Shown here: positions 8,707-12,030 of the stretch, in pieces
Layout of the letters: every line of letters begins with the position of its first letter
How positions within the stretch are numbered: position 1 is the first letter of the stretch
The notes under the pieces: model-generated
The model's database searches: none
What the model saw: the letters and a program-made list of their open reading frames with translations, nothing else
Told to the model about the DNA's origin: nothing
DNA from: Robiginitomaculum sp.
Lineage (GTDB): Bacteria > Pseudomonadota > Alphaproteobacteria > Caulobacterales > Maricaulaceae
Direction of reading: 5' to 3'
Assembly (NCBI GenBank): GCA_026993275.1
Contig: JALWUB010000433.1
Location: 1-12,030 of the forward strand
Length of the DNA stretch: 12,030 bases
Translations under genes and position numbers: made by a program

Positions 8707-8736
8707 TTGACATGCAACCTGCGTGAGCCCTATCAT
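8707..8736 (+). promoter_or_regulatory. Sigma70-type promoter of the surface-protein gene
   Basis: Perfect -35 TTGACA at 8707-8712, an 18-base spacer, then TATCAT at 8731-8736 (five of six matches to TATAAT). Transcription would begin near 8743, giving a leader of about 30 bases before the ATG at 8775. The first two bases of the -35 box are the end of a run of seven T (8702-8708). Confidence 0.65.
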
Positions 8737-8774
8737 CTATTACGCAATTATAAATAATGCGGGGGTGCGGCAGC

Positions 8775-11700
8775 ATGGTGGATGCGCAGGAAGGTCCGGT
8801 GACAGGGACGGGCAAGGCAAGGCACACGGGACCGTTTGCCGGGCATGAAGGCGGCGTTACACCCCTTTCTTGGGCCAGGGCGCGGCTTCATTCCGCTGTC
8901 ACGGCTTTTGCTTTTGTTGTTCTCCTCTATGGTTTTGCTCAGAGTGCTGTTGCCTCGGAGAATGCAACGACATCCGGTCAAAAATCCACTAAGCCTATTC
9001 ACACAAATGGCACCAACAACCCGCCAACTGGCGGAATAAGCATCAGTGGCCGTATTATTTTAGATGAGGAGGTAATTGCCGTAACATCTCTTTTAAGAGA
9101 TAGTGATGGTCTGGGTGATCTTAACTACCAATGGCGAAATAATTCAACAAATATTTCTGGAGCAAACAATAGAAACTACATTATTAGGCCTTCTGATGTT
9201 GGATCACAAATAGATGTTGTTGTGTCCTACACCGATGGAAAAGGAAATGTGGAGAAGGTTATTTCTCCACCGGTAAATGTTGTTGTGGAACGTAAAATTT
9301 TACAAAAGGCGGCGCTACACCCAATTACTTTGGCTGATGGGAAAAGCGGGTTTTTTCTGGATCTGTCGAAACTCACTTTGCAGCCCAATCCCATAACAAA
9401 ACGTATATCTCTTGATTCTTTAAGTGGTTCTGGGCAACTTATTGGTGATATTAATGCTGATGGTATTAATGATATGATGTTTAAGTTCCCAGAATTAAGT
9501 TTATCAGGTTATATGAGCCGTGGCGTTGTATTTGTTGTGTTTGGCACTTCACAAGGATTCCCTAGAAAATTGGATGTCACAACTCTGGATGGGCAGAACG
9601 GATTTATGATTACAGGAAGCAAGCAATCTGACAAAATAGACTTTCTTGGTGGCCGTGCAGATGCGAGATTCGCAACAGTAGGCAGCGCCACAGCAGCAAC
9701 AACAGTCGATGTTAATGGCGACGGCATCAAAGATATTATGTTTGCCTCACTTGGCGGGCCGGAATCATTAAATGCAACTTCTAGTTCATATATTGTGTTC
9801 GGTCATTCTGGTGCTTTTCCCGCGAATATTTCAGTGTCTGACCTAAACGGAGTTAATGGATTTATTATATTTCAGCAAAATCCAGAGGATAATATTGAAT
9901 CGACAGTTTCTGCCGGTGATATTAATAATGATGGCTTTGGTGATATTATGTTAGGTGTATACGATCGCGTAAATTCTCACTATTCAACGTTAATATATTT
10001 TGGACACTCTGGTTCATTTTCTAGATCTGTAGACATATCAACGGTAGATAAAACAAAAGGCGTATATATTACTGGTCTAGGGAAATATTCTGTTCTTGCA
10101 GCAGCGGGCGACATGAATGGCGATGGTGTCGACGATATTGCCATTGGTTGTCAAACTGCAGATCCAGAAGGGCGGAATGAGGCAGGCAGCACCTATGTTA
10201 TATTTGGAAGTATCAATCTTCCTCCTGCATTGGATGTAAGTGCGCTTGATGGTTCTAACGGCTTTGTTATAAATGGGCAACTGGTTGATGGCATAACTGT
10301 AAATGATATACCACACGGGGAGTCTTCGGGATTCACTGTTTCTGGTGGTGGAGATATTAATGGTGATGGGATCAGTGATCTCCTGATTGCTGCTCCATAC
10401 GCATCAGACCCAACCGGCGGTCGTGCTTACATTCAAGGCGGTGTTTATGCTGTGTTTGGCCATAAAGGCAGCTTTACGCCAAAACTTGAACTTGCGTCAC
10501 TGAATGGCACAAACGGTTTCGTTGTTATGTCTGGGGGTCGTGGAGGGTATCGAGTTTCTTTTGCCGGTGATCTAAACCGGGATGGCATTGATGATATGCT
10601 GTTTGATGCTGGTGAGCATTTATTACCAACAGCCTATTTGCTCTTCGGGAAAAAGGGGGGGTGGGAGCCCGTTGTAAAACCGCTTACCCCTTTCCGCTCT
10701 TTCCCCGACGGCATTGCCTTTGTAGATACAAGGACAAGTATCGGTTTCGCTCGAGTAGTTAGCGGCGGCGGCGATGTTAATGGTGATGGTTATGATGATA
10801 TTATGATAGAAGTGGTTAGTAATGAAACGGATAGATTCGAGTTTGGTCCAATTATCTTTGGAAGCGTTAGCCCAATTGCTGTTGACGATACTTTTTCTAC
10901 TAATGGCGATGCAATCTTGTTAGGTAACGTAATAGATGATAATGGGAATGGACAAGATTACAATCCTATACCTGGGCAATTTGGTGTAAACGGATTTAAT
11001 GATAAAATTGACGAACCCCCATATTCCCGGGTTGGATTCACACTTCCTAGTGGAAGCACTATAAATATGCTTTCAGACGGGCATTTTCGGTATGATCCGA
11101 AGCCGGGATTTGCCAGCCTTCTCCCAGGAGAAATAGGGACAGATCATTTCACATACTGGGTTTCAAACGGTAACGGTTATGAAGATTCAGCAACAGCAAC
11201 CATTACGATTACTGGCGTCAATGACCCCCCTACTAGATTGATCTCCATTACCTCCGACGGGAAGATTACCTCCGACGCGAAGCAAGGGCAGACGCTCACC
11301 GCCGACACGTCCCACGTGGAAGATCCGGATGGGCTTGGCCCATTCAGCTATCAATGGCGCAGGAATGGCACAAATATCGCCGGGGCGACGGCCTCGACCT
11401 ATACCCTTGTTCAGGCTGATGTGGGCAAGGAGATCGACGTGGTGGCCAGCTATACCGATGGCGGCGGCACGGCTGAAACTGTATACTCTAGCTCGGTCCG
11501 GGTCGCCAATGTGAATGACGCGCCGACGGGTGCAGTGACCATCACCGGCACCGCGATGCAGGGTCAGACCCTGACGGCGGATGCTTCGGGTGTTGCTGAT
11601 GCCGACGGCCTTGGAGCCTTCTCTTACCAGTGGCGCAGGAATGGCACGGCCATAACCGGGGCGACGGCAAGCACTTTTGCCCTGACCCAAACGGATGTGG

Positions 11701-12030
11701 GCAAGACCCTGGACGTGGTGGTCAGTTATACCGACGGCTTTGGCACGGCGGAATCTGTAACCAGTTCTGCCACGGTCCCGGTCGCCAATGTCAATGATGC
11801 ACCCACCGGGGCAGTCACTATCTCCGGCACCACGATGCAGGGCCAGACCCTGACGGCGGATGCGTCGGGTGTGGCTGATGCGGACGGCCTTGGGGCCTTC
11901 TCTTACCAGTGGCGCAGGAATGGCACAAATATCGCCGGGGCCACGGCTTCGGCCTATACCCTGGTTCAGGCCGACGTGGGCAAGACCATGGACGTGGTTG
12001 TTTCCTACACTGATGGCTTTGGCACGGCAG
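8775..12030 (+). CDS. Giant exported protein: FG-GAP propeller, cadherin-like and Ig-like repeats (3' partial)
   Basis: Probable cell-surface or secreted adhesin-like protein; at least 1085 residues, continuing past the window. I read the frame codon by codon to base 12030 and found no stop. Residues 1-60 form a long signal peptide: hydrophobic core 41-55 and an AVA cleavage motif at 58-60. Then an Ig-like repeat (82-172), a propeller (about 174-700) with seven DxNxDGxxD calcium loops beginning at D225, D312, D382, D446, D527, D599 and D667, a cadherin-like domain (702-815, opening AVDDTF, closing ITGV), and Ig-like repeats from N816. Seven loops match the blade number of integrin-alpha propellers, which bind ligands; here the role is inferred. 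ATG 8775 has GGGGG nine bases upstream. In-frame ATG 8757 lacks a ribosome site, while GTG 8799 has AGGAAGG close before it, so the start is uncertain by up to 14 residues. Export seems Sec-dependent; the C-terminal anchor is not visible. Composition shifts sharply within the gene. Confidence 0.9.
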   Translation, partial: MVDAQEGPVTGTGKARHTGPFAGHEGGVTPLSWARARLHSAVTAFAFVVLLYGFAQSAVASENATTSGQKSTKPIHTNGTNNPPTGGISISGRIILDEEVIAVTSLLRDSDGLGDLNYQWRNNSTNISGANNRNYIIRPSDVGSQIDVVVSYTDGKGNVEKVISPPVNVVVERKILQKAALHPITLADGKSGFFLDLSKLTLQPNPITKRISLDSLSGSGQLIGDINADGINDMMFKFPELSLSGYMSRGVVFVVFGTSQGFPRKLDVTTLDGQNGFMITGSKQSDKIDFLGGRADARFATVGSATAATTVDVNGDGIKDIMFASLGGPESLNATSSSYIVFGHSGAFPANISVSDLNGVNGFIIFQQNPEDNIESTVSAGDINNDGFGDIMLGVYDRVNSHYSTLIYFGHSGSFSRSVDISTVDKTKGVYITGLGKYSVLAAAGDMNGDGVDDIAIGCQTADPEGRNEAGSTYVIFGSINLPPALDVSALDGSNGFVINGQLVDGITVNDIPHGESSGFTVSGGGDINGDGISDLLIAAPYASDPTGGRAYIQGGVYAVFGHKGSFTPKLELASLNGTNGFVVMSGGRGGYRVSFAGDLNRDGIDDMLFDAGEHLLPTAYLLFGKKGGWEPVVKPLTPFRSFPDGIAFVDTRTSIGFARVVSGGGDVNGDGYDDIMIEVVSNETDRFEFGPIIFGSVSPIAVDDTFSTNGDAILLGNVIDDNGNGQDYNPIPGQFGVNGFNDKIDEPPYSRVGFTLPSGSTINMLSDGHFRYDPKPGFASLLPGEIGTDHFTYWVSNGNGYEDSATATITITGVNDPPTRLISITSDGKITSDAKQGQTLTADTSHVEDPDGLGPFSYQWRRNGTNIAGATASTYTLVQADVGKEIDVVASYTDGGGTAETVYSSSVRVANVNDAPTGAVTITGTAMQGQTLTADASGVADADGLGAFSYQWRRNGTAITGATASTFALTQTDVGKTLDVVVSYTDGFGTAESVTSSATVPVANVNDAPTGAVTISGTTMQGQTLTADASGVADADGLGAFSYQWRRNGTNIAGATASAYTLVQADVGKTMDVVVSYTDGFGTA
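8895..8954 (+). other. Signal-peptide core and cleavage site of the giant surface protein
   Basis: Codons 41-60: a hydrophobic stretch AVTAFAFVVLLYGFA preceded by basic residues R35, R37 and H39, then AVA at 58-60, a standard signal-peptidase I motif. About 40 residues precede the hydrophobic core, far more than the usual 5-15. Even the latest plausible start (GTG 8799) leaves over 30. Confidence 0.7.
9018..9290 (+). repeat. Diverged, AT-rich N-terminal Ig-like repeat (residues 82-172)
   Basis: 91 residues matching the downstream array in order of motifs: PPTGGISISG, DSDGLGDLNYQWRNNSTNISG, then RPSDVGSQIDVVVSYTDGKG. The equivalents in the array are PTGAVTISG, DADGLGAFSYQW and DVGKTMDVVVSYTDGFG. 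DNA composition and codons (ATT, TTA, AAT, AGA) differ strongly from those copies, so it is an old or foreign relative rather than a recent duplicate. Confidence 0.75.
9447..10799 (+). repeat. Seven FG-GAP-type calcium loops of a predicted beta-propeller
   Basis: Seven loops of the DxNxDGxxD type: DINADGIND, DVNGDGIKD, DINNDGFGD, DMNGDGVDD, DINGDGISD, DLNRDGIDD and DVNGDGYDD, spaced 64-87 residues apart. Most are followed by a hydrophobic strand, and between loops recur strand motifs ending in FG (VVFVVFGTSQGF, SSYIVFGHSGAF, STYVIFGS, VYAVFGHKGSF, AYLLFGKKG) and an LDGxNGF element. Acidic side chains at positions 1, 5 and 9 suit calcium binding. The whole propeller spans roughly codons 174-700 (9294-10874). 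Confidence 0.85.
10650..10661 (+). repeat. A5G7 homopolymer pair inside the propeller frame
   Basis: Five A (10650-10654) followed directly by seven G (10655-10661), encoding part of FGKKGGW. Gain or loss of one G would shift the frame and truncate the giant protein after about 630 residues. Whether the tract varies cannot be seen from one sequence. Confidence 0.6.
10878..11219 (+). other. Cadherin-like domain (residues 702-815)
   Basis: Opens AVDDTFSTNGDAILLGNVID, continues through LPSGSTINMLSDGHFRYDP and GTDHFTYWVSNGNGYEDSA, and closes TATITITGVND. This order (VDD start, GNV turn, sDG-F-Y-P middle, D-FTY-VS-GNG end, ITG-ND link) is typical of bacterial cadherin-like/VCBS-type surface-protein domains. 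It joins the propeller to the Ig-like array. Confidence 0.7.
11220..11513 (+). repeat. Ig-like tandem repeat 1 (98 residues)
   Basis: Residues 816-913, from NDPPT to VRVANV. It carries KQGQTLTAD, DPDGLGPFSYQWRRNGTNIAG, VQADVGKEIDVVASYTDGGG. It is six residues longer than repeat 2 because of the 18-base tandem duplication near its start, and it is the first GC-rich unit after the AT-rich part of the gene. Confidence 0.85.
11247..11282 (+). repeat. 18-base tandem duplication (17/18 identical)
   Basis: Two adjacent 18-base units (11247-11264 and 11265-11282) differ only in GGG versus GCG. They encode ITSDGK and ITSDAK. Aligned with repeats 2 and 3, one unit is surplus and accounts for the six extra residues in repeat 1. 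Confidence 0.85.
11514..11792 (+). repeat. Ig-like tandem repeat 2 (93 residues)
   Basis: Residues 914-1006, NDAPT to VPVANV. Motifs in order: MQGQTLTADASGVADADG, FSYQWRRNGTAITG, LTQTDVGKTLDVVVSYTDGF, TAESVTSSATVPVANV. It is the standard-length unit against which repeats 1 and 3 are compared. Confidence 0.88.
11793..12030 (+). repeat. Ig-like tandem repeat 3 (cut by window end)
   Basis: Residues 1007-1085 and on. Its first part follows repeat 2 (MQGQTLTADASGVADADG), its middle follows repeat 1 (NGTNIAGATAS, YTLVQADVGK), and its end returns to repeat 2 (DVVVSYTDGFGTA). The array clearly continues beyond base 12030. Confidence 0.88.

Larger units (their letters stand above)
8283..8774. other. 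Divergent intergenic region, about 490 bases
   Basis: Spacer between the leftward lipoprotein gene and the rightward surface-protein gene. The left part (to about 8560) has composition near that of the neighbouring genes and must hold the lipoprotein promoter, but I see no convincing -35/-10 pair on the - strand. The short frame at 8303-8557 opens with TTG, has no ribosome site and resembles nothing I recognise. From about 8640 the DNA becomes AT-rich, with a TCAC-N6-GTGA palindrome and the rightward promoter. No RNA gene, insertion-sequence end or terminator was recognised. Confidence 0.7.

Noticed and set aside
8836..9039. Frame beginning MPGMKAALHPF with a hydrophobic stretch, read in another phase across the signal-peptide region
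   Set aside because: It lies inside the longer surface-protein frame, which continues for over 1000 codons with domain motifs. Its hydrophobic stretch is an out-of-phase reading of the same signal-peptide DNA.
11220..12030. Regular repeats that could suggest a CRISPR array
   Set aside because: The units are about 280-294 bases, diverged and in frame, encoding Ig-like domains. There are no short identical repeats with unique spacers.
8775..12030. RTX-type secreted toxin or type I-exported adhesin
   Set aside because: No GGxGxDxUx nonapeptide repeats are visible, and the N-terminus carries a signal peptide, which points to Sec export instead. The unseen C-terminus could still change the class.

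Overview
The window looks like chromosomal DNA of an alphaproteobacterium. Most of it is GC-rich, with the strong third-position G/C bias visible in the genes between 1 and 8282. The split glycine decarboxylase (separate GcvPA and GcvPB chains) and a CtrA-box-like motif before a long coiled-coil membrane protein fit the Caulobacterales/Maricaulales/Hyphomonadales side of the class better than the Rhizobiales. This placement is an inference from gene content, not from a marker gene.

Region 1 (1-4342, + strand) is a tightly packed glycine-cleavage operon in the order gcvT (5' end cut off by the window), gcvH, gcvPA, gcvPB. The gaps are 10 and 8 bases, and gcvPA and gcvPB share one base (TGATG). 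The four products are the T, H and split P proteins; the L protein (lipoamide dehydrogenase) is not in the window. Region 2 (4343-6701, + strand) has an 88-base spacer with a TTAA-N7-CTAAC motif, then a 756-residue protein with two N-terminal membrane helices, a long coiled coil, an Ala/Pro-rich linker and a small C-terminal domain. That layout resembles the polarity factor TipN, but only the layout supports the idea.

Region 3 (6714-8282, - strand) is a stand-alone family-5 solute-binding lipoprotein with a twin-arginine-like signal and a lipobox. It converges on the coiled-coil gene with 12 bases between the stop codons. No permease or ATPase gene is visible. Region 4 (8283-8774) is a non-coding spacer of about 490 bases that becomes AT-rich toward its right end and holds a good sigma70-type promoter (TTGACA-N18-TATCAT) firing rightward.

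Region 5 (8775 to beyond the window end, + strand) is one uninterrupted reading frame of at least 1085 codons with no stop to base 12030. It encodes a large exported protein: a long signal peptide, one diverged Ig-like repeat, seven FG-GAP-type calcium loops that should form a seven-bladed beta-propeller, a cadherin-like domain, then a tandem array of about 93-residue Ig-like repeats that runs off the window. The gene is a composition mosaic. The signal-peptide part is GC-rich, the part from about 8960 to about 11220 is AT-rich (30% and 37% GC in two hand-counted 60-base lines), and the repeat array after 11220 is GC-rich again (60% and 68% in two lines). This gene is the most interesting object in the window.
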